The notes below the pieces were generated by a model. It was given only the letters and a program-made list of their open reading frames with translations, searched no databases and was not told the origin of the DNA. Position numbers and translations under genes: made by a program. A stretch of DNA of 64,000 nt. Origin: JAAURS01 sp044923475 (GTDB taxonomy: Bacteria; Cyanobacteriota; Cyanobacteriia; Thermosynechococcales; Thermosynechococcaceae). The stretch is taken from assembly GCF_044923475.1 (NCBI RefSeq), contig NZ_CP137338.1, forward strand, positions 3,472,001 to 3,536,000. Direction: 5' to 3'. Shown here one piece after another: positions 26,588 to 33,846 of the stretch (the stretch's first letter is position 1; each line of letters opens with the position of its first letter).

Positions 26588-26848
26588 ATGAACATTAGCC
26601 TAGAGTTACCGTCAGACCTAGAAAACGAGCTGTCTACCGAAGCAGCCCGACTAAAATTGCCCTTAACCGAATACGTTCTCCGTATCCTTTCCCTGCGCCC
26701 CGACCTAGAAAATCCACCCAAAACAGGTGCAGAACTCATTACTTACTGGGAAAAAGCTGGCGTCATCAACTCCCGTCCAGACATTCTGAACAGTCAAGAC
26801 CATGCTCGCAAAATACGCCATCAAGCCGAAACCCGCGAGCAATCATAA
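26588..26848 (+). CDS. Antitoxin, VapB-like
   Basis: Predicted 86 residues. The first 40 (NISLELPSDLENELSTEAARL, LTEYVLRIL) form a strand followed by two helices, as in ribbon-helix-helix antitoxins. The C-terminal part (TYWEKAGVINSRPDI) would wrap the toxin. It ends 2 bp before the PIN-domain toxin, the normal order and spacing of a type II vapBC operon. Expected to bind VapC and repress its own promoter. The exact antitoxin family is uncertain. Confidence 0.75.
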   Translation: MNISLELPSDLENELSTEAARLKLPLTEYVLRILSLRPDLENPPKTGAELITYWEKAGVINSRPDILNSQDHARKIRHQAETREQS

Positions 26849-26850
26849 CA

Positions 26851-27231
26851 ATGTATTTGCTCGATACCGATATCCTCATTGATATTCAGCGAGGTCACAC
26901 ACCCGCGATCGCCTGGTTCGCCAGCTTATCCGAAATTCCAAGCATCCCTGGATTTGTTGTCATGGAATTGATTCAGGACGCGCAAAACAAGCAGAAAGTC
27001 CGCCAAGCATTGCAACTAGTGGCACCATTGCCAGTCGTCTGGCCTACCGAAACAGACTGTGCCCGTGCCCTTTCCGACTTTACGGTTTACCACTTGTCAA
27101 ACAACGTTGGGTTAATTGATGCCCTAATTGCAGCCTGTGCCGTTGGACGCAGCGCAACACTTTGCACTTTTAACATCAAGCACTATCGAATCATCCCCGA
27201 ACTTAACATAGAGCAACCCTATAGTCGTTGA
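26851..27231 (+). CDS. PIN-domain ribonuclease toxin, VapC-like
   Basis: Predicted 126 residues with the full PIN acidic set: D6 in LLDTDILID, E in VVMELIQ (about 42), D in GLIDALIAA (about 92) and a later F-N-K-H segment (TFNIKHYRII). VapC toxins cleave tRNA or rRNA with Mg2+ until bound by antitoxin. Preceded by its antitoxin with a 2-bp gap. A truncated gene follows directly. Looks intact. Confidence 0.88.
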   Translation: MYLLDTDILIDIQRGHTPAIAWFASLSEIPSIPGFVVMELIQDAQNKQKVRQALQLVAPLPVVWPTETDCARALSDFTVYHLSNNVGLIDALIAACAVGRSATLCTFNIKHYRIIPELNIEQPYSR

Positions 27232-27356
27232 ACGCTGGGTGGCAATTCAACACCGTTGAACTGGTCAGAATCGATAAGCAGACTGGTAACTTATACGTGC
27301 TTGCTGGAGATAGCATAGACTTCGAGATCAAGCCCGCTGGAGGGTATGAGCCATGA
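27228..27356 (+). pseudogene. 5'-truncated DUF6888-like gene
   Basis: A frame without start runs LNAGWQFNTVELVRID, then TGNLYVLAGDSIDFEI and ends KPAGGYEP, stop at 27354-27356. It overlaps the ATG of the next gene (ATGA), as an intact partner gene would. The pattern resembles the second half of short cyanobacterial DUF6888 proteins, which are typically paired with DUF6887 proteins. The N-terminal half is missing, replaced by the end of the vapC gene, so it is a deletion product. The family call is from memory. Confidence 0.5.
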
Positions 27357-27565
27357 CAGAAGCCAACCTTGAGGCAATGAGCCTTAACGAACTACGTCAG
27401 TATATCCTAACCCATCGCCAAGACCAAAAAGCCTTCCATCTCTACGTCGATCGCTCAAAATCATCAGATCGGATGATCGCGATCGACCCTGGCGATCCAA
27501 ATTGGGAAAATACCCTGGAGCAAAAGATTCAGCAAGTATCCACAGGCGAAGCTGGATCCAACTAG
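27353..27565 (+). CDS. DUF6887-like small protein
   Basis: Predicted 70 residues: MSLNELRQYILTHRQDQKAF and HLYVDRSKSS recall the DUF6887 family of cyanobacteria. Its start overlaps the stop of the truncated DUF6888-like remnant by four bases. The pair behaves like a toxin-antitoxin cassette in position, but a toxic activity is not established for it. The C-terminus is polar and probably disordered. Confidence 0.6.
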   Translation: MTEANLEAMSLNELRQYILTHRQDQKAFHLYVDRSKSSDRMIAIDPGDPNWENTLEQKIQQVSTGEAGSN

Positions 27566-27633
27566 TGAATCAAACATATTTTCAGAATGCCTGATATTTT
27601 GGGTATAGGGAGCGCCTTTCCCGAAGCCGAAAA

Positions 27634-27705
27634 GCGATCGCCTAGCCCAAGATTTTCCTTGAGGGGGGCGATCGCCCTGTATGTTGGTGGTTTAAGGGCG
27701 ATCGT
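27634..27705. repeat. 72-bp HIP1-bearing repeat, copy b
   Basis: Same length and order of blocks as copy a (GCGATCGCC, GCCCAAGATTTT, GGGCGATCGCCC, TGTTGGT); the last core has mutated to GCGATCGT. A 22-bp right extension (TTGTCCGAGGCTTGGGT) is shared with copy e. Lies between the DUF6887-like gene and the next antitoxin. Confidence 0.85.
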
Positions 27706-27854
27706 GTTGTCCGAGGCTTGGGTTGAGCGGGGCGAACTAGTGGTCTGGGTGCGGACTTTTGGTGCATGGCGGTCGCGCCAACTCACAAATAACCAATCAT
27801 TTCAGTCAGAGTGGCTAAAATTAGAACATAAGTATCCTAATCCATTTTATCGTT

Positions 27855-28082
27855 ATGACCCTACATGAACTTCAAGAACAAGCCATGAGACTGTCCGTGG
27901 GAGATCGTCAACAATTAATCGAGATTTTGCAGCGATCGCTCCAAACCAAAAAACAACCCGCAGTCAAGCCGAAGGGCTTAGCCGCAAGCCTCATTGGTAT
28001 TGCCAAAACAGACGCACCGCCACCCACCGATGAAGAAGTAAAAGCCATCCTGGATGAGCGGTTAGCGCAAAAGTATTTGTAA
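27855..28082 (+). CDS. Antitoxin of a PIN-domain module
   Basis: Predicted 75 residues. N-terminal helices (LHELQEQAMRLSVGDRQQLIEIL) and a C-terminal region PPPTDEEVKAILDERL that binds toxin in this type of antitoxin. The stop overlaps the toxin's ATG (TAATG), indicating coupling. The last 25 codons are duplicated at 30317. The upstream region contains repeat copy b. Confidence 0.75.
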   Translation: MTLHELQEQAMRLSVGDRQQLIEILQRSLQTKKQPAVKPKGLAASLIGIAKTDAPPPTDEEVKAILDERLAQKYL

Positions 28083-28494
28083 TGCGAGTTTTATTTGATA
28101 CCAACGTGCTCTTAGATGCATTACTGGCACGAGAACCTTTTGTTGAAGATGCTGCGTTCCTCCTGAAGGGCATTGAATCAGGTCAGATTGAAGGGTTCAT
28201 GTCTGCAACGACAGTAACAGATGTTCATTATCTTGTTGGTCGTCAAACTAGAAGTCCTGAAACAGCAATCACAGCCGTAATCAGGTTGTTAGAACTGATG
28301 GAAATCTGCACAGTGGATCGCAATGTATTGAACGAGCGATCGCACTGGGATTTTCAGATTTTGAAGATGCCATTCAAGTCGCCTGTGCTATGGCCCTAGA
28401 GTTGGATGAAATTGTCACTCGTGATGTTGATGGATTCAGAGACTCACCCATTTCAGTCCTTTCTCCTGAAGAATTAAGAACTTATCTGGGGTAA
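28082..28494 (+). pseudogene. PIN-domain toxin gene with a frameshift
   Basis: The frame begins VLFDTNVLLDALLAREPF with the first PIN aspartate and reads well to NVLNE near 28335, then runs into TAG at 28397-28399. From about 28337 another frame continues AIALGFSDFEDAIQVACAMA, ELDEIVTRDVDGF and SVLSPEELRTYLG to TAA 28494, the expected second half with the remaining acidic residues (DFEDA, TRD). One missing base before the GCGATCGC at 28338-28345 explains it. Unless a sequencing error, the toxin is dead. Confidence 0.85.
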
Positions 28495-28500
28495 GGTCAG

Positions 28501-28572
28501 ACGATCGCCATGCCCAAGATTTTGCTTGAGCATGGCGATCGCCCTGTGTGTTGGTAGGTTAAGGGCGATCGC
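28501..28572. repeat. 72-bp HIP1-bearing repeat, copy c
   Basis: Starts 6 bp after the broken toxin's stop with ACGATCGCC (one change from the consensus core), then TGCCCAAGATTTTGCTTGAG, GGCGATCGCCC, GTGTTGGT and GGGCGATCGC. Lacks the right extension seen in b and e. Confidence 0.85.
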
Positions 28573-28638
28573 TGGGGCAAGTGGAGCGATCGCTCAGCCA
28601 TAATAGAGAAACATCGAAACACCAAGAGGGCACAACCG

Positions 28639-28881
28639 ATGTTAAGCGTCAGCGTCTCCCTACCCGACCACCTCAAAGACTTAATTGAAGCAAAAGTACG
28701 AGAAGGTGGGTATAGCGATTCCAGCCAATATCTTTACCATCTGATCTGCCAAGATATTGCCCAAGCCATGCCAGAAAACCTAGAGCAACAGCTATTGGAA
28801 GGTCTAGAAAGCGGTACACCTGTTGAAGTCACCGATGAATGGTGGGAGCAAAAACGCGCTCAGCTTCTAGAAAGCCGCTAA
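28639..28881 (+). CDS. ParD-family antitoxin
   Basis: Predicted 80 residues. SVSLPDHLKDLIEAKVREGG and YSDSSQYLYHLI are the ribbon-helix-helix DNA-binding part of ParD/CC2985-type antitoxins; the acidic C-terminus (EVTDEWWEQKRAQLLES) contacts ParE. The toxin follows after 11 bp. Predicted to repress its own operon. Confidence 0.85.
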   Translation: MLSVSVSLPDHLKDLIEAKVREGGYSDSSQYLYHLICQDIAQAMPENLEQQLLEGLESGTPVEVTDEWWEQKRAQLLESR

Positions 28882-28892
28882 CGTAACCAGGT

Positions 28893-29213
28893 ATGACCAA
28901 ACGCATTGTCATTACACCCAAAGCCAGTGCAGATCTAGACAAACACTTTGAATACCTGGCCCAATACAACATAGAAGTAGCGCTGAATTTCTTTGATGCT
29001 GCTCGTCAAACGTTTGCTCAGATCGCTCGGACTCCTGGTATCGGTAGCCCTTATATCGCAAAAAATCAGACCTTACAGGGGTTACGGAGATGGGCAGTCA
29101 AAGGTTTTAATACCCAGTTGATTTTCTATTTCGAACGCGATGACTTCATCGAAATTATTAGAGTTCTCAACGCTGCGCGCGACATTGAGACCATATTTAC
29201 ACAAAAACCTTGA
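28893..29213 (+). CDS. ParE-family toxin
   Basis: Predicted 106 residues of the RelE/ParE superfamily: ITPKASADLDKHFEYLA helical hairpin, YIAKNQTLQGLRRWAVKGF and the strand LIFYFERDDFIEIIRVLNAARDIE typical of ParE. ParE toxins generally poison DNA gyrase, RelE types cleave mRNA; the sequence favours ParE. No broken codons. The 29214-29425 gap holds repeat copy d and nothing else seen. Confidence 0.85.
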   Translation: MTKRIVITPKASADLDKHFEYLAQYNIEVALNFFDAARQTFAQIARTPGIGSPYIAKNQTLQGLRRWAVKGFNTQLIFYFERDDFIEIIRVLNAARDIETIFTQKP

Positions 29214-29254
29214 GGCCAGTGTCACATACGATCGCATTTCTAGCCGACGGAATA

Positions 29255-29326
29255 GCGATCGCCCTGCCCAAGATTTTGCTTGAGTGGGGCGATCGCCCTA
29301 TGCGTTGGTCGTTCGAGGGCGATCGC
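29255..29326. repeat. 72-bp HIP1-bearing repeat, copy d
   Basis: GCGATCGCC, TGCCCAAGATTTTGCTTGAG, GGGGCGATCGCCC, GCGTTGGTCGTTCGAG and GGGCGATCGC in order; closest to copy a in its last third. Followed by a degraded form of the b/e extension (TTGCCCGAGATTTGAG). Lies between the ParDE and HigBA modules. Confidence 0.85.
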
Positions 29327-29425
29327 ATTGCCCGAGATTTGAGATGGGAGACAGCTGCATCGCTTTTGCTGAAAAGCAGAGAGGGCGATCGCTTTAATGC
29401 ATCATCAAAAATGACTTTGCAGACC

Positions 29426-29737
29426 TCAACCAGCAATTCTCGTATCGCTAACCGGGGCAATACTCAATCGAAGGCCAAAAGGCTCAAGCAATCGATTCAG
29501 CGTTTGCTGAGTGATATTAGAACTAGGCTTAAGCGCACGGCTAAGATTAGAACTAGGCAAATGAATTTCTGCCGCAAACTCCTTCAGCCCGTAAGCACGA
29601 ATAACCTTACCTAGCGCTTCCTGAATGGGAATATCTTCCTCTACTGCCGCTAGTAAAAACTCCCGCGCAAACTCTCGATCCTGAAGATCTTCAGCCAACC
29701 CTTCATTCCAATCTCTGCTTCTACCTCGCTTAGTCAT
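29426..29737 (-). CDS. HTH antitoxin, HigA-like
   Basis: Predicted 103 residues from ATG 29737; the open frame extends upstream, but that part overlaps the toxin. AREFLLAAVEEDIPIQEALGKVIRA precedes an Xre-like helix-turn-helix (GLKEFAAEIHLPSSNLSRAL), the usual arrangement in antidotes of phage-derived Gp49-like toxins. Toxin-first order with an 8-bp overlap (29730-29737) matches higBA operons. The last residues are weakly conserved. Confidence 0.8.
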   Translation of the reverse strand: MTKRGRSRDWNEGLAEDLQDREFAREFLLAAVEEDIPIQEALGKVIRAYGLKEFAAEIHLPSSNLSRALKPSSNITQQTLNRLLEPFGLRLSIAPVSDTRIAG

Positions 29738-30062
29738 CTTTCCCTCGCTTTCGATAATCATCCCAATATTGCTGAGCCTGCCTAATATCCTTTTCCTGAG
29801 TTCGTTTATCTCCTCCAAGTAAGAGCAGCAAAACAGTATGGCCATCAAGAGCAAAGTAAATGCGATATCCCGCTCCAAACATCAACCGAGCTTCCCAAAC
29901 CCCATCAACTAAAGGCTTCGCATCCCCAAGATTCCCTCTCTCAAACCGCATGACCCGTGCTTGAATTCTGGCCCTTACCGTTTTATCGAGAGATGATAAC
30001 CAAACCCGATAAGGGCTTTCATTTTCCCGTGTCAGATACTCACGAACTATCAATGAATCCAT
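29730..30062 (-). CDS. RelE/HigB-like toxin (Gp49-type)
   Basis: Predicted 110 residues: YRVWLSSLDKTVRARIQARV, then VWEARLMFGAGYRIYFALDG and LLLLLGGDKRTQEKDI, the diagnostic pattern of the phage-derived Gp49-like/HigB family. These toxins are ribosome-dependent mRNA endonucleases in characterised members. First gene of the operon; the start lies only 1 bp from a perfect palindrome, a likely operator. Confidence 0.85.
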   Translation of the reverse strand: MDSLIVREYLTRENESPYRVWLSSLDKTVRARIQARVMRFERGNLGDAKPLVDGVWEARLMFGAGYRIYFALDGHTVLLLLLGGDKRTQEKDIRQAQQYWDDYRKRGKDD

Positions 30063-30079
30063 TATGATATAATATCATA
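30063..30079 (-). promoter_or_regulatory. Palindromic operator in the higBA promoter
   Basis: TATGATAT-A-ATATCATA is a perfect inverted repeat with 8-bp arms, directly upstream of the toxin ATG (30062). Position and symmetry suit binding by the HTH antitoxin dimer and autoregulation. No binding data, inference from position. Confidence 0.5.
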
Positions 30080-30226
30080 TATGATAAATTAAAGACTGCG
30101 GTTGTCTCGCATATTTGCAAACCCTAAGCTTGCACCAAGAACCCGCACTTCGAGCATCCTGCAAATGCGATCGCTGTGATTTGTCGGTGGGGCTGTGGCG
30201 CTTCCCTTGCGTGCAGTAGTTTAGGT

Positions 30227-30298
30227 GCGATCGCCTTGCCCAAGATTTTGCTGCAGTGGGGCGATCGCCTTGTGTGTAGCTAGGTTGAGGGCGATCGC
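30227..30298. repeat. 72-bp HIP1-bearing repeat, copy e
   Basis: GCGATCGCC, TGCCCAAGATTTTGCT, GGGGCGATCGCC, GTGTGTAGCTAGGTTGAG and GGGCGATCGC. Followed by the extension TTGTCCGAGACTTGGGT shared with copy b, and then at 30317 by the truncated copy of the PIN module. Confidence 0.85.
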
Positions 30299-30316
30299 GT
30301 TGTCCGAGACTTGGGT

Positions 30317-30437
30317 AAACAGACGCACCGCCTCCCACCGATGAAGAAGTAAAAGCCATCCTGGATGAGCAATTAGCGCAAAAGTATTTGTAATGCGAGT
30401 TTTATTTGACACCAACGTGCTATTGAATGCATGACTG
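30317..30437 (+). pseudogene. Truncated duplicate of the PIN-module antitoxin/toxin junction
   Basis: About 121 bp nearly identical to 28006-28126. It encodes the last codons of the antitoxin (PPPTDEEVKAILDEQLAQKYL, stop) and the first codons of the toxin (MRVLFDTNVLLNA, stop). Nothing of the toxin core remains. It follows repeat copy e by 18 bp. The remainder of the 30063-30446 gap shows no gene. Confidence 0.85.
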
Positions 30438-30446
30438 ACGCGTGAA

Positions 30447-32264
30447 TTAAAGATTCATTAAAGCTCTAGGTAAATGCACTCCAAGATCTAACCGATACAT
30501 GAATGCTTTGCGATCGCATTGGACCGCGATCGCGAGGGTCGCAGGTTCTTCAAACGCAACAGCAGTTATTTCGCATCCAGCCTCCAGCGGGAGCTGCGCT
30601 TGCGCTACAGTCCTCCCTCGACGGTTGAGACAAGCAAAACTACCGCTGCGATCGCCCAAAATATAGCCCCAACGTGCAGCGCAAACCCAATCCGCACAAA
30701 CATCGAGGGGAATTCGCTTAATCTTGAGCGGCGACAGTTGAATGAGCATCCCCATCGATGGTTCTGCTTCGATCGCAGCAAAGAGATAATTTCGAGCAGT
30801 GCTGCCAAGCGTCGCTGCCTTGATAACGCCTTCGAGGTCGTAGGCCCAGTAAAAGTGCCCGCGTCGATTCCAAAACTCCAATCGCTGAAATTGATTGGGA
30901 AATTCCAAAGAACCCGATATCAGCGTGCGGGCCACGAGGAGATGGCGGGAACTGACAACCCAAACCCGATCTGCCGCGCGCTCCAATGCAACGGATTTTG
31001 CAGCGCTAAGGTGGGAGAGCTTGCAAATCTTGAGAAAACTGGGCTGTAGCGCGCTATCCAGCAGAGCCGGATCGGATCTCGATCCAGAGGCAGCGTTGCC
31101 GCCATAAAGCATTGCCAGCCAACGACCTTGGGGTTCGATATCAACCCAAACGCGAGGTGTTTTGCCGGAGGGGTCGCGCGGAATGGGTAGCGTTCCCAGG
31201 GACTGGATTTCAGTCTGGGATTTAAGCCAAAGGGTTAATTCTTCAGGCGATTGGGTCGCGATCGTGCAGCCTTGGGGGTGGGACCAAAGCCCGCAGATGA
31301 CCCGATCGAATTCACAAGACAACTGCAGGTGTTCCGAGCGAATTTGAAGCTGTCTGATGAAAGTTGAAGAATTGATATCTGTGGCGATCGCGCTAGGAAA
31401 AGCAGACTTAGGTAGGAGTTGCCGCTGCGGAGAGTATGTCGATTGCGGACCGGTAGAGGGTGGATCTGCGTGACGAAGACTGACAATGACAGCTTCAAGG
31501 GCAAGCATCATCTCCGTGGCCGAACTGTAGCGATGCTGCGGTAGCTTCTGCAATGCCTTGCGGATGATAACCTTCAACAGCGTTGGGAGCGGCTTGGGAA
31601 TGCGTAAAGGCTGGTTCAGATGAGCCTTCATCACATCGGCAGGCATTCCAGAAAAGGGCCGCTGTCCCGACACTAATTCGTATAGCAATACCCCCACCGC
31701 GTACAAATCCGACGCGGGGGAATAGCGACCGTAGAAACGCTCCGGAGCCATATAAGCGGGCGATCCCGTATCGCCCGAACTGGTATTGCGCGCTTCTGGG
31801 TTACCCGTGAAGCGCGCAATACCGAAGTCTGCAATTTTAGCGCTCCAGCCTTGAGCTGTCGCGTCTAGCAAAATATTTTCGGGCTTGAGGTCGCAGTGAA
31901 CGATCTGGTGTTGGTGGATGTGTTCGATCCCCCGTAAAGTATCCTGAACCAGACCTAATTTTTGTAGAAAAGAAAGCTCGGTTTTAGACTCTAAGAGCTG
32001 CCGCAAAGTGCCACCCTGGCAGTAATCCATCACAATATAACGCCCGGCATCGCGATACTCGACACCGCGAAAACTCACGATATTGGGATGATTTAGCCGT
32101 ACTAATATCGCCAGCTCTTTTAAAAAATTGTGGGTCGGAAACCGCAGGTGATCTAAGCTTTTGAGGGCCAAAAGCTGGCCCGTACTGCGATCGTACCCGC
32201 AAAAAACCTTGCCGAATTGACCTTGCCCGACTTCCCCTAGAATTCGGTAGTGCGAGTTTTTCAT
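30447..32264 (-). CDS. spkG: Serine/threonine protein kinase, SpkG-like
   Basis: Predicted 605 residues from ATG 32264 (MKNSHYRILGEVGQG); the frame is open to 32312. Kinase domain about 6-270: glycine loop GEVGQGQFGKV (10-20), catalytic K35, HCDLKPEN with Cys in place of the HRD Arg, and DFGIARF. The 300-residue C-terminal part has repeating strands with WxxG-like turns, possibly a beta-propeller. In Synechocystis the kinase SpkG (Slr0152) is the last gene of the slr0144-slr0152 operon and is reported to phosphorylate the ferredoxin encoded in it. Here homologues of that operon lie upstream, but two insertion sequences (32441-35258) stand between, so the kinase probably needs its own promoter. 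Confidence 0.8.
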   Translation of the reverse strand: MKNSHYRILGEVGQGQFGKVFCGYDRSTGQLLALKSLDHLRFPTHNFLKELAILVRLNHPNIVSFRGVEYRDAGRYIVMDYCQGGTLRQLLESKTELSFLQKLGLVQDTLRGIEHIHQHQIVHCDLKPENILLDATAQGWSAKIADFGIARFTGNPEARNTSSGDTGSPAYMAPERFYGRYSPASDLYAVGVLLYELVSGQRPFSGMPADVMKAHLNQPLRIPKPLPTLLKVIIRKALQKLPQHRYSSATEMMLALEAVIVSLRHADPPSTGPQSTYSPQRQLLPKSAFPSAIATDINSSTFIRQLQIRSEHLQLSCEFDRVICGLWSHPQGCTIATQSPEELTLWLKSQTEIQSLGTLPIPRDPSGKTPRVWVDIEPQGRWLAMLYGGNAASGSRSDPALLDSALQPSFLKICKLSHLSAAKSVALERAADRVWVVSSRHLLVARTLISGSLEFPNQFQRLEFWNRRGHFYWAYDLEGVIKAATLGSTARNYLFAAIEAEPSMGMLIQLSPLKIKRIPLDVCADWVCAARWGYILGDRSGSFACLNRRGRTVAQAQLPLEAGCEITAVAFEEPATLAIAVQCDRKAFMYRLDLGVHLPRALMNL

Positions 32265-32440
32265 AGAGCTGGCAGACAATGGAGGGCATCTTTCAAGAGC
32301 GCGGAGCACCAATTTTAGATTGGATTAAAACGAGCGAAGTCAATCGTAATATCGCACGTTAACGCTTAAGATGCCCATCATTGACCTGACACTATGCATA
32401 TAAACGCATATTTTTCAGAATTTGCGATGTAGGATAATCG

Positions 32441-33814
32441 GTTAGTGTCCCTAGTTTTTCGCCACAGATTTGAGACGGTCATGCTTGGTATGGTCACGCT
32501 GTAAGACCAAGAAGAAAATGGTCAAACAACTGTCTTCATTGGGGAACGCACCAATTTCATCGGACTTGTTCCTAAACTCTCGAAACAATCGTTCGAGCGC
32601 ATTAGTGGTTCGGACGAGTGGATATAAGGATGGGTTCAAATCATAGAAATTAAAGGTCAAAACAATATCTCTCAAAAAGGAGCGGATGGCATTAGGTTCA
32701 ACAGACTGCCAAGTCTCGACAAAGACCACCAATCGCTCAATGGCTTCCATCCAATCATCGGTTTTATAGATGTCATAGGCGTCAGTCTTAATCTGGGTAT
32801 AGCGAAGCTTCTTTGCTTCTGGAAGGTCTAGGGTCTGACCTTGCGCATCTTGGATGGATAAATTCTCATAGCCCAGATGACGCAGCATTGCCCTGATTTT
32901 ATGAGTGATGCACAGTTGATGCTGGGCCTGAGGTACCCAGGCTTTGAGCACAGCGGGCAATCCATTGGTCCCATCACTGACGACAACCTCAACCCCATCA
33001 AGCTTCAATCCACGCTCCTGTAAACCCTTGAAAAAAGACTCCCAGGCGAATTGAGATTCACTCTCGGCAATCTCATAGTGCAAGATTTCACGAGTGCCAT
33101 CTGGATAAATGGCCATTGCCACTAAAACAACCCGTTCTTCGGCTTGACGCAAGGCGCGCACATGTCCAGCTTGGTCTTCAAAGGTTTCCCCGCTTGCATA
33201 TTGAATTCTCACCCAAACACCATCGACAAGCAAAATGGGTACAGCAGTGGTAATTTTTGCCGTGCGCCGTTGATTCATCTGCTGTTGAGCGGCTTCTGTG
33301 ATTCGGTTGATGGCATTGACCGATAATACAGCCCCGAGTAATGGATAGAGCGCTTCTTGCAAGTCTCGCAAGGACAGGCCCATGACATACAGACTTAGAC
33401 AAAAGTTTAATAGACTGCCAAGGCCCCGTTGATAGCGCCCCAAGATTTGCCAGTCTCGGTCTCTGTTCCCATGGCGCAGCTTGGGTACCGACAAGGATTC
33501 GATGCGCCCGTATTCGCTATCAAGGACTCGCTTGAAGTAGCCAGACCGACGAGGTCGTTCTCCCGCAAGCTGATTGAGATGCTCTTGTAATTCTTCGCAC
33601 AGAGCTGCTTCTAAGACGCTTTGCGTAACCCCCAGAACCTCTGTATTCAGTTTTTCCTGTAGGACTTCGTTCAACTCTGGATATGGATTTTGGGTTTGAA
33701 CCCGCAGTATTTGGGCTTTGCGTGTGACGATATCCATTCTCTGTTGGCCTGAATCTCTTATCCTCAGACCTTTTCACGCTTTGGCCTCTATGGCGAAAAA
33801 CTCAGGACACTAAC
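32441..33814. mobile_element. IS256-family insertion sequence, complete
   Basis: 1374 bp. Imperfect 23-bp terminal inverted repeats (GTTAGTGTCC..AGTTTTTCGCC at 32441-32463 and its complement at 33792-33814, two mismatches). An 8-bp target duplication GATAATCG is present at 32433-32440 and 33815-33822. Transposase intact, so the insertion looks recent and possibly active. Confidence 0.95.
32451..33737 (-). CDS. IS256-family (Mutator-like) transposase
   Basis: Predicted 428 residues. The DDE residues appear in LLVDGVWVRI (first D, about residue 170), VVVSDGTNGLPAV (second D, about 250) and TTNALERLFREFR (E, about 390), each with the family's typical context. The N-terminal part (ALCEELQEHLNQLAGERPRRSGYFKR) is the DNA-binding region. 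The stop codon lies inside the left terminal repeat. ATG 33737. Full-length, no frameshift. Confidence 0.95.
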   Translation of the reverse strand: MDIVTRKAQILRVQTQNPYPELNEVLQEKLNTEVLGVTQSVLEAALCEELQEHLNQLAGERPRRSGYFKRVLDSEYGRIESLSVPKLRHGNRDRDWQILGRYQRGLGSLLNFCLSLYVMGLSLRDLQEALYPLLGAVLSVNAINRITEAAQQQMNQRRTAKITTAVPILLVDGVWVRIQYASGETFEDQAGHVRALRQAEERVVLVAMAIYPDGTREILHYEIAESESQFAWESFFKGLQERGLKLDGVEVVVSDGTNGLPAVLKAWVPQAQHQLCITHKIRAMLRHLGYENLSIQDAQGQTLDLPEAKKLRYTQIKTDAYDIYKTDDWMEAIERLVVFVETWQSVEPNAIRSFLRDIVLTFNFYDLNPSLYPLVRTTNALERLFREFRNKSDEIGAFPNEDSCLTIFFLVLQRDHTKHDRLKSVAKN

Positions 33815-33846
33815 GATAATCGCGCCGGGCTAGGCAGGAAAGTGAA

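Noticed and set aside
27587..27868. 93-codon plus-strand ORF across repeat copy b
   Set aside because: Made mainly of the HIP1-rich repeat; not a protein pattern.
29426..29878. 150-residue version of the HigA-like antitoxin
   Set aside because: The extra N-terminus lies antisense-free but out of frame inside the toxin gene; ATG 29737 gives the normal family length and overlap.
26458..30298. CRISPR array made of the five 72-bp repeats
   Set aside because: Repeats are far too long and are separated by whole genes of unequal length, with no cas genes.
26458..30298. Integron attC sites between cassettes
   Set aside because: Core GTTRRRY/RYYYAAC boxes are not found at the repeat ends, genes lie on both strands and no integrase is present.
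30519..31049. 176-codon plus-strand open frame
   Set aside because: Antisense to the C-terminal part of the kinase; no recognisable features.
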